46,237 nt of DNA, taken from positions 1 to 46,237 of the IMG/VR virus record IMGVR_UViG_3300028298_000011; one strand, given 5' to 3'. A program made the position numbers and the translations under genes. The notes below the pieces were generated by a model. That model had not been told where the DNA came from. It made no database searches and saw only the letters and a list, made by a program, of their open reading frames with translations. Position 1 is the stretch's first letter, and every line of letters starts with the position of its first letter. Source of the DNA: a virus. Of the stretch, positions 17,243-24,559 are shown piece after piece.

Positions 17243-17446
17243 TTAGAAAATTCCCCCTACCCAGGATAAAAACTTCTGCCATAAACTGGGAATCATAGTA
17301 CAACTTTCTGCCTTGTACCATACTCTACATTCCCCTCCCAGGTATTTTGAATTCTTGATACCCACCAGATAACTAACTCTTCCATCAACTTCCCGGCGAC
17401 TTCTTATGAAGCCTGTTCCTGTTGATACTTTTACTTTTATGGCCAT
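17243..17446 (-). CDS. Small hypothetical protein between terminase and tmRNA
   Basis: A 67-residue basic protein (MAIKVKVSTGTGFIRSRREV, then DGRVSYLVGIKNSKYLGGEC) starting 4 bases after the terminase stop. I chose ATG 17446 over an in-frame ATG at 17479 inside terminase. The stop lies 3 bases before the start of the tmRNA region, so protein gene and RNA gene appear to share a transcript. No domain recognised. Confidence 0.55.
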   Translation of the reverse strand: MAIKVKVSTGTGFIRSRREVDGRVSYLVGIKNSKYLGGECRVWYKAESCTMIPSLWQKFLSWVGGIF

Positions 17447-17450
17447 AATT

Positions 17451-18710
17451 TTAACCCCATTCTGAAGAGAGATCTTCATCCCCCCTGTTAGACATTAATT
17501 CAAGTATTGCGTACACCATCCAATCTAAGTTGTTCGGTGATTTTTGCCCTGGTACACCAGTATAGTGAGTCATCTGATCCTCCAGCTCAGGAAAGTAACC
17601 AACATGGTGGACCCTACCCTGCTCATACAGTCCGGCGACAGGTTCAGCCCTCAGGATCTTTCCTTTCTTGGCATGTATAAGTTTGACTGTTATGTCTGGA
17701 TTAACACTTCTTACAGTAGTCCTAACCATCTCCCCTCCCTGGTTAGATTCAGCGACCATCTTATCTGCATTCCATTTATGGAACAATACAACCGCTTTAG
17801 ATGCCCAACCATTAGGACTTAGAATCTCAGTCCAATCATTCAGTATATAGAAATGACCTGTTGAGGACTTCCCTGCTGCCCCTATTCCACACTTATCTGA
17901 GTCGGGTCCATAGGTAGTCGCTGGATCAATAGCTATGATCACCCTTTCTATGTCCCCAGGGACTTCCAATTCTCGGAACTTATCAATCAACAGATCTGTC
18001 CATAAAGCCCCCACAATATCTTCAGCATACTCACCATCCAGAAATCTCTTTCGAGCTCTTTCCGGTAGTCCCTGCAGAGTACTCAGATAGTCATCATCTA
18101 GGTTCATTGTATTGTCCCCTGGATTCATCTGCATAGTAACCCAGTTATCCGGGTCCATCAAGGGCAGATCATTTTCTGGATTCTTATGCAGGACAAATAC
18201 CTTATAAGTCCAATGGGATTTTGAGGGTGGATTCTGGTCAAAATACATCTTATTCTTTAGCCCTGTCTTGGCAGCAAGACGGGTGAGGGCTAGAGTAACC
18301 AAGTTCCATTCCAACATGGAACATTCATTCAAGTATATTGTACTCCATTCAGTCCCCAAGATCTTCTCAATACGTTCCTTCTGATCAAAACCAAAGATCC
18401 AGACCTGGGAGCCATTTGGGAGCTCATAAAACCAGTCTTGACGATTCAGAGATACTTCCATATCAGGGAAGCAGACTTTGATCATTTTTGGGATGGTCTG
18501 ATACACCAGGGAGGCCACTGCATGATTGAACCGTAAACGACCTATTGCATGTAAGGAGAAGGGCTCCTTGATTGCCCGGACAAAAACAGCGTAACAAAGG
18601 ATGAAAGTTTTTCCAGACCTGGAGCCTCCTACTAACAGGATCCTGCATGCTGCAGAAGCCAGAAGTCGGACAGCCCTTACCTGGGTTTTGGTCTTAGTCC
18701 AAGAGATCAT
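17451..18710 (-). CDS. terL: Terminase large subunit
   Basis: A 419-residue packaging ATPase/nuclease. Walker A is GGSRSGKT (residues 28-35) and Walker B with catalytic Glu is TIYLNE (124-129), followed by a motif III-like segment around KMYFDQNPPS. The C-terminal nuclease half shows IAIDPATT (first Asp, 262), an ESNQGG segment and a late NNLDWMVYAI Asp. Such subunits cut concatemeric DNA and pump it into the prohead through the portal. The length is typical for the family. The ATG overlaps the small-subunit stop (ATGA). Confidence 0.95.
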   Translation of the reverse strand: MISWTKTKTQVRAVRLLASAACRILLVGGSRSGKTFILCYAVFVRAIKEPFSLHAIGRLRFNHAVASLVYQTIPKMIKVCFPDMEVSLNRQDWFYELPNGSQVWIFGFDQKERIEKILGTEWSTIYLNECSMLEWNLVTLALTRLAAKTGLKNKMYFDQNPPSKSHWTYKVFVLHKNPENDLPLMDPDNWVTMQMNPGDNTMNLDDDYLSTLQGLPERARKRFLDGEYAEDIVGALWTDLLIDKFRELEVPGDIERVIIAIDPATTYGPDSDKCGIGAAGKSSTGHFYILNDWTEILSPNGWASKAVVLFHKWNADKMVAESNQGGEMVRTTVRSVNPDITVKLIHAKKGKILRAEPVAGLYEQGRVHHVGYFPELEDQMTHYTGVPGQKSPNNLDWMVYAILELMSNRGDEDLSSEWG

Positions 18711-19177
18711 AGTTCTGAATCATCCTTGTCGATAATAACATTGATGGCCCCTTTAATGGTGTTTTCTCCCTTGTCAATCAGACCAAGATCCCTAGCAATA
18801 ATGTTGGCATTTAGTAAACCTGCTGCAGCTCCTTCGAACTTCTGTCGGTAAATAATATCCTCAATTTGAGCCATGACTAGTAAGAATTCATCATCAAATT
18901 CAGGATCCAATCGGCCTTTGAAAACATGCCACCAGGATCTAGAACAGTTCAAGTAAAAGCATAACCCCCCCATAGTCAATGCTCTCATCAAGGGGAGGTC
19001 CTCTTTAGTGACATCTCCCTGGAAGGCAAATCCTTTAGTTTCGTATAAGGGATTGTCTACACACCATTGGAAGTAATTACATGCCTCTTTCCATAGGAGT
19101 TCAGGAGTTTCGAAGAGTTTATCCCTGCCCTGCTTAGAGCGGAATTTCCAAAACTCATTTTTCATCGGTGCTGCCAT
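18707..19177 (-). CDS. terS: Terminase small subunit (gp3-like)
   Basis: A 156-residue protein with the pattern of P22 gp3-type DNA-packaging proteins: RSKQGRDKLFETPELLWKEA, then YFQWCVDNPLYETKGFAFQG and a LNCSRSWWHVFK segment resembling a HTH. The C-terminus is charged (INVIIDKDDSEL) as expected for an oligomerising small terminase. It is the first gene after the 19.2-19.5 kb repeat region, so late transcription probably begins just upstream. A weak AT-rich -7-like sequence (TATAATTTTA) lies at about 19198-19207. Confidence 0.85.
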   Translation of the reverse strand: MAAPMKNEFWKFRSKQGRDKLFETPELLWKEACNYFQWCVDNPLYETKGFAFQGDVTKEDLPLMRALTMGGLCFYLNCSRSWWHVFKGRLDPEFDDEFLLVMAQIEDIIYRQKFEGAAAGLLNANIIARDLGLIDKGENTIKGAINVIIDKDDSEL

Positions 19178-19526
19178 GATGGATAAAATTTATAGGCTAA
19201 AATTATAATGAAATTTTGAATCTCCCCTCATAAACGATCGAAACAATGGATCGTTTACGCTGAATCCCTTAGCCTGGTTAGAAAACTCCTGAAAAATGGG
19301 CTCCGTAAACGATCTAAACAATAATTTCCTAATACTCTAAACGCGTTTTTACGAATAACATACAGCTTTCTATATATGTTATTTTATACTATTCATATTT
19401 AAGTTCTAAAAGTATTGTTTAGATCGTTTAGATCTTCATCCAGGGCAGACAGGCTGTAGATCCCAGCGTAAACGATGGATTGTTTACGATCGTTTAGATC
19501 GTTTAGACATAAAAGCCTTATCTCAC
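19178..19526. repeat. Iteron-like region A (candidate origin or operator)
   Basis: A 349-base gap without a gene. It contains the 9-mer TAAACGATC or close variants in both orientations: direct at 19231, 19306, 19315 (TAAACAATA) and 19469; reverse (GATCGTTTA type) at 19249, 19422, 19478, 19488 and 19497. Several are in perfect 9-bp tandem. The outer sites flank an AT-rich core (about 19365-19410) with direct sites to the left and reverse sites to the right. Region B (39706-39958) has the same arrangement. This could be a replication origin with initiator iterons, or operators controlling the late promoter just before terS. Confidence 0.8.
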
Positions 19527-19808
19527 TTATAGTGAATAGAGATCAAACGTACTCTGTATGGTCTCAGCATTCCTATTCAGGAACTCTTTGGCGTCTGCCA
19601 GGGATTCAGGCCTATATTTCAACAGGACCCACCTAAAAGGCGCTGGATCCTCTTTAGTGGGATCCTTACGGACCATAAGCCTGATCCTGGAGTTATCATC
19701 GGCAATCGACCCTACCTCTTTACCGTCGACTTTGATCACATGTTCAGAGGGTTCAAAGGAGTGATAACGCCCCGTTGGTTTGACGGTTTTGAATGTGAAT
19801 TTTAACAT
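19527..19808 (-). CDS. Hypothetical protein, last gene of early operon
   Basis: A 93-residue protein (MLKFTFKTVKPTGRYHSFEP...) with beta-rich N-terminus (EHVIKVDGKEVGSIADDNSR) and a helical C-terminus. It overlaps the end of the helicase gene by 7 bases and is followed by the region A repeats. No known domain. Its position next to the UvrD-type helicase suggests a role in early DNA metabolism, but nothing in the sequence shows it. Confidence 0.7.
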   Translation of the reverse strand: MLKFTFKTVKPTGRYHSFEPSEHVIKVDGKEVGSIADDNSRIRLMVRKDPTKEDPAPFRWVLLKYRPESLADAKEFLNRNAETIQSTFDLYSL

Positions 19809-21286
19809 TTGAAATCAGTTATAAAACCTAAATGATGTTTAGCCCTGGTGTAGGCGACATAGACCAGATTGGCCTCTTGCTGAGCCATCCAGGGAATGGA
19901 CATTGAACGCTTATTGTAGAATGCCTCAGGGCAGACGATGAAGACCCGATCGGCTTCCAGCCCTTTGGACTTATGGACAGAACTCAGGCAGATTCCCTGG
20001 TTGGTATCATCCCTGAAGATGGATTCTATCCTGGAGACCAATTGACGGGTTTGGCTCAGTCCTTCAGATAATGTCTCCAGGGCATTGATCTTATCAAAGT
20101 AGGTGACGTATTGGCTGCTGAAGGAGGCTTCGCTCAGTTCGCAGCATTGGCGGGCAGATACCCTGTGGGCTATCTTATCCAGTTCCTTATATAGGACCTT
20201 AATGGCCTCTTCGATATTGGTCTTCTTAGTCTTGTTCAGCATGTTGATCAGGTTCATCCCAATGTCCTTCCCCCGGATATAGGCCTTGGTCCCGTTGGCG
20301 ATGTATTTCATACAGAGTTTTGCCAGGGGAGCAGTAATACGGCAGAGAACCATATCCCCGTCCTGTACATCTTTCATTTTAGCATTCTTATTAACCATCC
20401 CCTCCTGGGCTCCTTCCCTGGACTCGATCTGAGGGACCAATCCTTGAGCCAGGTCTATAATGGAAGTATCACAGCGATAGCAGACCGAAAGTGGAAGGGA
20501 TGCAGTCCCTGGTAGTTCCTTCAGCAGATTAAAGCTGTGGATGTCAGCCCCAGCGAATCCATATATGGCCTGCCGAGGATCCCCGACAGCGATGAAACGA
20601 CCAGACCCAGGCTTAATGCACTTCAGGAAAAGTTCCCGCTGTGCAGCATTCAGGTCCTGGCATTCATCGATGAACACCCAGTCGTATTGTGGCATGGTGA
20701 TTTTTTTCATATTGGGGAAGTATATCATGTCCGTGAAGTCGATGATCCCCATTTCCATCAGGCCGTAATTGACAGCCTTCTTGGCAATATCCAATTCGTT
20801 GTCCAGGAGGTCGAGCCCATGTTTCTGGATCAAGTCCTCTATGTCACTTCCAGCCCTGCAGAGATTGACCCGGATCAGGTCGATCAGTTTCATAATATTG
20901 GATTTGTACTCCCCCAGCTCTTCCCATTCCAGATCCTGGTCTGGGGAGATATTACCATACTTAAGACCCTCGTTGACCCATGCCCTGTACTTATCTGCCT
21001 GGACAACGGTCTTGATCTGTCGGGTGATGCAGGAGCTTCCCAGGGAGTGCAGCGTACGGATCTCCACATGGGGGAGATTTACTACCTTGATCTTAAGCTC
21101 CTCGACGATGGCCTTGTTGAATGCCAGGAAGAGAACAGATTGATCCAGGGGGATCAGTTTCAAGGCATTGACGATGGTGGTGGACTTCCCAGATCCGGCT
21201 ACGGCGTCGATGACTGCGTTGCCAGTTCCTGAGGTGATCAGGTCATATATGGCCTGTTGGTACTTGGAGGGGGTGAAGGTTGCCAT
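19802..21286 (-). CDS. UvrD/Rep-type superfamily 1 helicase
   Basis: A 494-residue SF1A helicase with motifs in the expected order: Walker A AVAGSGKST (about 28-36), motif II FIDECQDLNAAQ, motif III VGDPRQAIYGFAGA, motif IV YRCDTSIIDLA, motif V SSVHKSKGLEADRVF and motif VI VYVAYTRAKHHL. It is shorter than bacterial UvrD (about 700 residues), with reduced 1B/2B insertions, as is common in phages. These enzymes unwind DNA 3'-5' using ATP. In this early operon it probably serves replication or recombination. Confidence 0.93.
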   Translation of the reverse strand: MATFTPSKYQQAIYDLITSGTGNAVIDAVAGSGKSTTIVNALKLIPLDQSVLFLAFNKAIVEELKIKVVNLPHVEIRTLHSLGSSCITRQIKTVVQADKYRAWVNEGLKYGNISPDQDLEWEELGEYKSNIMKLIDLIRVNLCRAGSDIEDLIQKHGLDLLDNELDIAKKAVNYGLMEMGIIDFTDMIYFPNMKKITMPQYDWVFIDECQDLNAAQRELFLKCIKPGSGRFIAVGDPRQAIYGFAGADIHSFNLLKELPGTASLPLSVCYRCDTSIIDLAQGLVPQIESREGAQEGMVNKNAKMKDVQDGDMVLCRITAPLAKLCMKYIANGTKAYIRGKDIGMNLINMLNKTKKTNIEEAIKVLYKELDKIAHRVSARQCCELSEASFSSQYVTYFDKINALETLSEGLSQTRQLVSRIESIFRDDTNQGICLSSVHKSKGLEADRVFIVCPEAFYNKRSMSIPWMAQQEANLVYVAYTRAKHHLGFITDFKC

Positions 21287-21291
21287 GGGTT

Positions 21292-21711
21292 TTAGATATT
21301 ACGGAAGATCCGAAGATCCGTAAGTTCAGAGATAGGGTTACATTTCAGGACCTCGAAGGAGTACCCGAAGTTGTAGGGAACGGTCACGCCATCCACCCGG
21401 AATTCAAATGCCACCCGAGTAGCCGAGTACCGAATGAATGTCAGGGCCACAGTTTGCTCAGGGTAGATCCCCTGTAATTTGAACAGGAGGGCATAGGACA
21501 GATCAATGGACTTAGCGATGGCCCAATCAGGTGTGTGCAGTTCCAGTTTGTACTCAATGATCCCCCGATCAGCCATCCGCTGGATAGCAGTGGCCTTACG
21601 ATAGTTCCCAGCACGATTGATGTCCTGAGTGATCAGAATTCCCCCACGAGCACAGTCCTCAATCCAGGTCGGAGAGGAGTAGGCAGTCAGTCGAATTTTG
21701 TAAGATGTCAT
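21292..21711 (-). CDS. Hypothetical early protein
   Basis: A 139-residue protein with alternating strands and helices (IEDCARGGILITQDINRAGN; YALLFKLQGIYPEQTVALTF) and no recognisable domain. Its ATG overlaps the stop of the small upstream gene (ATGA) and it ends 5 bases before the helicase start, so both are likely co-translated. Function unknown. Confidence 0.7.
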   Translation of the reverse strand: MTSYKIRLTAYSSPTWIEDCARGGILITQDINRAGNYRKATAIQRMADRGIIEYKLELHTPDWAIAKSIDLSYALLFKLQGIYPEQTVALTFIRYSATRVAFEFRVDGVTVPYNFGYSFEVLKCNPISELTDLRIFRNI

Positions 21712-21887
21712 TTGGTGGTAATTTTGATAGTGGTACCTTTGATATGGACTTTCCCTGTGTCGTACATACGATTGTAGGTTAGAGCCCCATAATTGGCTCC
21801 CAGGTGAAGGATAGCAGTTTCAATGGATGGGTATACTGCAGTCTGTTTTCCGTCGGTGAGAACCCGAATCTCTTTATTCTTTTTCAT
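21708..21887 (-). CDS. Small hypothetical protein (59 aa)
   Basis: The frame MKKNKEIRVLTDGKQTAVYP..., ending TTIKITTK, fills the gap between two larger genes exactly. Its ATG overlaps the upstream stop and its TGA overlaps the downstream ATG, both as ATGA. The segment SIETAILHLGANYGALTYNR resembles a short helix-turn-helix-like motif of the kind found in small phage DNA-binding proteins, though that is only a visual impression. Strong coupling argues that it is real. Confidence 0.68.
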   Translation of the reverse strand: MKKNKEIRVLTDGKQTAVYPSIETAILHLGANYGALTYNRMYDTGKVHIKGTTIKITTK

Positions 21888-22327
21888 GATATTTTGGATA
21901 AAAGGTATGTTGACTCTTCAGCGTTCAGGGAACATCCATCCTCCAGTTTGGCCTTGAGGATTTCATCGAAAGTGAACAGGTCCCTGTAATCCGGTTCAAA
22001 ATGGTTAGCCTCGGCATGTATCATATTACCCAGAATGTCCCTCATCCGGGCCTTCAGTCCCTGGATCTCCCCCTCACGGACTTCAAGAAGAGAACTATGG
22101 GCAGTCAGGGACCTCTCCAGTGAATCAACGGTTTCACAGGCCTTGATCCTGCCCACCCTCCAGTCCTCCATTTTGGTCCCGAATTCGATGGGGAGGTCAT
22201 TCATGATGTTGGCCGTCATCTGATCCGTCTCAGACCGGAAAAACTCAGCGAAGTAAGAATCTGAAGTGGCAAGAGCCTCCAGGATCTGGACCTCTTGTGC
22301 CTTAGTGAATGATGCAGGTAATTTCAT
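21884..22327 (-). CDS. Hypothetical early protein, helical
   Basis: A 147-residue acidic, mainly helical protein with a coiled-coil-like middle (DSLERSLTAHSSLLEVREGE; IQGLKARMRDILGNMIHAEA). No domain recognised. ATGA overlaps on both sides place it in the same coupled chain as its neighbours, the second gene after the promoter cassette at 22536-22618. Confidence 0.72.
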   Translation of the reverse strand: MKLPASFTKAQEVQILEALATSDSYFAEFFRSETDQMTANIMNDLPIEFGTKMEDWRVGRIKACETVDSLERSLTAHSSLLEVREGEIQGLKARMRDILGNMIHAEANHFEPDYRDLFTFDEILKAKLEDGCSLNAEESTYLLSKIS

Positions 22328-22524
22328 GGCATAACGATTATAGAGTGAATCCCCCAGGTCTGGGCTTGCCGTTTAGCCCGTTTGCAGGCGTCAGCGTAGG
22401 TACCCATACAGTCCCATGTGATGTTCCCGATGGTGAACATCCATAAACCGAATCCCCGTGGGGATTTGCCGTGAGAAGCCCGGAATTTCCAGGTGTTGAT
22501 CTCGATGTTTTTCAGTGCTGTCAT
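22324..22524 (-). CDS. Small hypothetical protein after promoter cassette
   Basis: A 66-residue protein (MTALKNIEINTWKFRASHGK, then WMFTIGNITWDCMGTYADAC) with aromatic strands and a basic helix (KRAKRQAQTWG). It is the first gene downstream of one of the two 83-bp promoter cassettes. The first gene after the other cassette is likewise a short protein with a MT-x-x-x start. The function is unknown. Confidence 0.72.
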   Translation of the reverse strand: MTALKNIEINTWKFRASHGKSPRGFGLWMFTIGNITWDCMGTYADACKRAKRQAQTWGIHSIIVMP

Positions 22525-22535
22525 AATTTCAAGTA

Positions 22536-22618
22536 TTAATTACCCAGCAAATATACAAGATCCCTTTGACATAAAAAAATTTTTTTGATGAAAACTTGAA
22601 AAAAACTTTTAACTCATT
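22536..22618 (-). promoter_or_regulatory. Promoter cassette copy 1 (TATATTTG box)
   Basis: On the minus strand TATATTTG (22555-22548) matches the Bacteroidota -7 consensus TAnnTTTG and is followed by CTGGGTAATTAA. An A7T7 run and a TTTCAAG box lie upstream. The 83-base block aligns end to end, without gaps, with 30779-30861, differing at 12 positions by my count. It includes the TGA stop of the upstream gene. Confidence 0.75.
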
Positions 22619-22775
22619 CATTCATAAGATCCTGGCGAACCTCTTCAAACTCCTTACCATATAATATATAATGCCTGCCCTCCTCGTAGAACCTCCTCAG
22701 GATAGGTTCCATAGCTGGATCCTCCAGGACTTCCCTCCTCCTTTGCTTCAGGGGTTTCAGGGTGAAGGCCTTCAT
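22614..22775 (-). CDS. Small hypothetical protein (53 aa)
   Basis: The frame starts MKAFTLKPLKQRRREVLEDP and ends EEVRQDLMNE. I prefer the ATG at 22775 because it overlaps the upstream stop as ATGA. Earlier in-frame ATGs (22814, 22844) would overlap the 54-codon gene heavily. The protein is very charged and helical, and ends inside the promoter cassette that serves the next transcription unit. No known domain. Confidence 0.6.
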   Translation of the reverse strand: MKAFTLKPLKQRRREVLEDPAMEPILRRFYEEGRHYILYGKEFEEVRQDLMNE

Positions 22776-22936
22776 GATCCCCCCATACCATTGCTTAGTG
22801 CCCGTTTTAGCCATCGGATTAAAGTTCTTGTAAATACCCTCCAAGCCCAGTTCACTTCATAGAAAGCTACCACCAAAGGTTTGTCCTTCTTTCCCCTGGT
22901 AGTTCGAATCATCATCCTGTATGGATAGTCAAACAT
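22772..22936 (-). CDS. Small basic protein (54 aa), paralogue of 24560-24640
   Basis: The frame MFDYPYRMMIRTTRGKKDKP..., ending RALSNGMGGS, begins 8 bases before the upstream stop and ends with an ATGA overlap. It has a Trp-rich amphipathic C-terminal helix (VNWAWRVFTRTLIRWLKRAL) that could bind membrane or nucleic acid. The first 14 residues are almost the same as those of the short frame at 24560-24640 (MFNYPYRMMIQATGG), and the DNA is nearly identical over about 30 bases. Hence this looks like the intact copy of a partly duplicated gene. Confidence 0.58.
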   Translation of the reverse strand: MFDYPYRMMIRTTRGKKDKPLVVAFYEVNWAWRVFTRTLIRWLKRALSNGMGGS

Positions 22937-23177
22937 CGGGGGCTTCATTCTTTATTGCTTTTAGGATTTCATCAGTGGAGGCCCCTGCAGAGATCCCGAC
23001 ATCCATCATCTTCTGGATGGCCTTTATCACATCCAGGGGATCAAGGCAGTAAGATGTACAATAGTCTAAGATCTTCGTTCCTGCCTGGGGGAAAGCTTCA
23101 AATACCTTATCCAGGACATCCTTATCATACGGAGTTGTCTTGTACGCAATTTCCCGTTCTCTTTCTTGTTGTTTCAT
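22929..23177 (-). CDS. Hypothetical protein (82 aa)
   Basis: A helical, charged protein (MKQQEREREIAYKTTPYDKD, then VIKAIQKMMDVGISAGASTD) with two Cys in a CTSYC pair. Its start follows the stop of the 55-residue gene by 7 bases and its stop lies inside the start of the next. No domain recognised. It belongs to the array of small early genes. Confidence 0.65.
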   Translation of the reverse strand: MKQQEREREIAYKTTPYDKDVLDKVFEAFPQAGTKILDYCTSYCLDPLDVIKAIQKMMDVGISAGASTDEILKAIKNEAPDV

Positions 23178-23184
23178 TGTTTAC

Positions 23185-23352
23185 TCACTTTTTTTTAATT
23201 CCTAAATCCTTCAACCATTTTTTAGCGATTCTCTCCCCGTTCCAATTCATATAAGATCGTTGTATTGACCTCCAAATCATTGGCAAATAGTCGAGGGTCT
23301 TGGTCAGTAGAACTCCTACTAATACCCACATGTAAAACTTTGTGATATTCAT
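23185..23352 (-). CDS. Small single-span membrane protein (55 aa)
   Basis: The frame MNITKFYMWVLVGVLLTKTL..., ending LKDLGIKKK, has one hydrophobic N-terminal helix and a basic C-terminal tail, so it would sit in the inner membrane with the tail in the cytoplasm. There is no known family. It lies between two better supported small genes and fills the gap between them. A TGA at 23187-23185 ends it 7 bases before the next ATG. Confidence 0.5.
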   Translation of the reverse strand: MNITKFYMWVLVGVLLTKTLDYLPMIWRSIQRSYMNWNGERIAKKWLKDLGIKKK

Positions 23353-23407
23353 GGCTGTTTAGTTTTAGGCGGTGATGGTTTATTATCATCAATCCATTTT
23401 CTAAATC

Positions 23408-23647
23408 TTAATCGGCTTTCCTCACATCTCTGATGATTGGAAGTACAGTTCGGTCGTTGCTATAAATATTGGCTGTTCCGCAAATACTTGTGGCTATTTC
23501 CTTCGCCTCCTCTCTGCTCACCGTAGGGAACAGGGAGGCGAGGTAAGAGCGATATTCATGAAGCCATATCACAATTTCTGTTCTGGTTTTACCCATTAAT
23601 TCTTTAGCAAGAACTTCATCGGGTTCGGATAATTCAGGTCTGTTCAT
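23408..23647 (-). CDS. Hypothetical protein (79 aa)
   Basis: A 79-residue protein (MNRPELSEPDEVLAKELMGK...), helical with a segment EIVIWLHEYRSYLASLFPTV and a basic end. The ATG overlaps the upstream stop (ATGA). About 55 bases separate its stop from the next gene, one of the longer gaps in this block, and I see no promoter there. Function unknown. Confidence 0.65.
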   Translation of the reverse strand: MNRPELSEPDEVLAKELMGKTRTEIVIWLHEYRSYLASLFPTVSREEAKEIATSICGTANIYSNDRTVLPIIRDVRKAD

Positions 23648-23817
23648 TTTTTACCCCTTTCTTTTGCGAATTTGCTTGTTGTAAGAAATTCAATAACTGT
23701 ATCAAAATCAACATCGGCTACGTCCTGCATATACTGGATCATAAATTCTGTTGACTTATCTTCCTTATTGCAATAATCCCATGCGTCCAAAAGGATTTGT
23801 TCGGTTGCTTTGTTCAT
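23644..23817 (-). CDS. Small hypothetical protein (57 aa)
   Basis: The frame MNKATEQILLDAWDYCNKED..., ending SKFAKERGKK, is coupled at both ends by ATGA overlaps with 23814-24440 upstream and 23408-23647 downstream. It is acidic and helical with a basic C-terminal tail. No domain recognised. Being exactly framed by overlaps is the main evidence that it is translated. Confidence 0.65.
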   Translation of the reverse strand: MNKATEQILLDAWDYCNKEDKSTEFMIQYMQDVADVDFDTVIEFLTTSKFAKERGKK

Positions 23818-24440
23818 GGTTGTGGTTTGTTAAGAGTTCTAATATCACCAAGCAATGCACCACTTCTGTCCAATACTTCATCACAAACCTTCGCAACAAA
23901 ACTTGGATAAGAAGGATATAAAGTCACCAATCTTTCTTTAATTGTGTTATAGTTGGCTATCCGTTCTCTCAGTTCATTGGTGGCTGGTGGGATGGACTTA
24001 AGCCTAATCAGAACGTCATTGGGTGTATGACCATCGAATGGGTACTTAGCGGAAGGTATGGATTCGCATTGGAACAAATCCCAATATTCCTCTTTGTAGT
24101 GATTGCTTATCTGTCCTGTTGGCAGGATTGCCACAACAATGAACCATCCACCTCCAAAACATGGTTCTCCGTCATTGTGTCGCTTACTCTTATGAACCTC
24201 GTATTTACCATGAGCGAACCACTCATTAAATAGAATGGCATTATAGACCATTCGGTATTTGTACAATTCATCCATTGTGTGATACTTATCACGGAGTTCT
24301 GCGGGTGGGATGGATAGGTAAGATTCGGATTGAATGAAGTCATCCCAAACCAAATCATTGTCTTCCCATATCTGTTTACTATCGAATGCGAATACGATAA
24401 AGGCATTTGCCACCAATTTGTCACGTTCTGCTGTTGTCAT
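23814..24440 (-). CDS. WDGH-type conserved phage protein
   Basis: A 208-residue protein with the recognisable signature KRHNDGEPCFGGGWFIVVAI, LPTGQISNHYKEEYWDLFQC and FDGHTPNDVLIRLKS, found in many phage and prophage proteins annotated as 'WDGH domain' (here the Trp of that motif is replaced by Phe). The biochemical role of the family is not known to me. It is preceded and followed by small genes with ATGA overlaps. The C-terminus is helical (ANYNTIKERLVTLYPSYPSF). Confidence 0.78.
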   Translation of the reverse strand: MTTAERDKLVANAFIVFAFDSKQIWEDNDLVWDDFIQSESYLSIPPAELRDKYHTMDELYKYRMVYNAILFNEWFAHGKYEVHKSKRHNDGEPCFGGGWFIVVAILPTGQISNHYKEEYWDLFQCESIPSAKYPFDGHTPNDVLIRLKSIPPATNELRERIANYNTIKERLVTLYPSYPSFVAKVCDEVLDRSGALLGDIRTLNKPQP

Positions 24441-24544
24441 GGTGTTTGTGGTTTTAAAAGGTTTTCGAGTTCTTCTATAATTCGGTATTCGTGGATGCCG
24501 ACATCATTCAGCAGGCACGAGATGATTAGGCGTTCTGGTGTCAT
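24437..24544 (-). CDS. Very small protein (35 aa) with strong Shine-Dalgarno
   Basis: The frame MTPERLIISCLLNDVGIHEY..., ending NLLKPQTP, starts 6 bases after AGGAGGA, a near-perfect Shine-Dalgarno sequence. That is unusual in this genome, where most starts follow AT-rich or A-rich leaders. Its TGA overlaps the next ATG. Helical and amphipathic. It may act mainly as a translated leader that feeds ribosomes into the WDGH gene. Confidence 0.55.
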   Translation of the reverse strand: MTPERLIISCLLNDVGIHEYRIIEELENLLKPQTP

Positions 24545-24559
24545 GGTTTGTCCTCCTGA

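Noticed and set aside
17079-17321. 80-codon minus-strand frame across the tmRNA acceptor piece
   Set aside because: It covers the conserved RNA bases and overlaps the 67-residue gene. Its peptide has no protein-like pattern, so I treat it as a chance frame.
19469-19486. Inverted repeat as terminator of the early operon
   Set aside because: The dyad is AT-rich, part of the repeated 9-bp modules and not followed by a U-run, so a protein-binding site is more likely.
19219-19510. CRISPR-like array
   Set aside because: Repeats are 9 bp, tandem or opposed, with no regular unique spacers and no cas genes.
20537-21232. 231-codon plus-strand frame opposite the UvrD helicase
   Set aside because: The minus strand carries all helicase motifs in order. 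The plus frame has no recognisable domain and no operon context.
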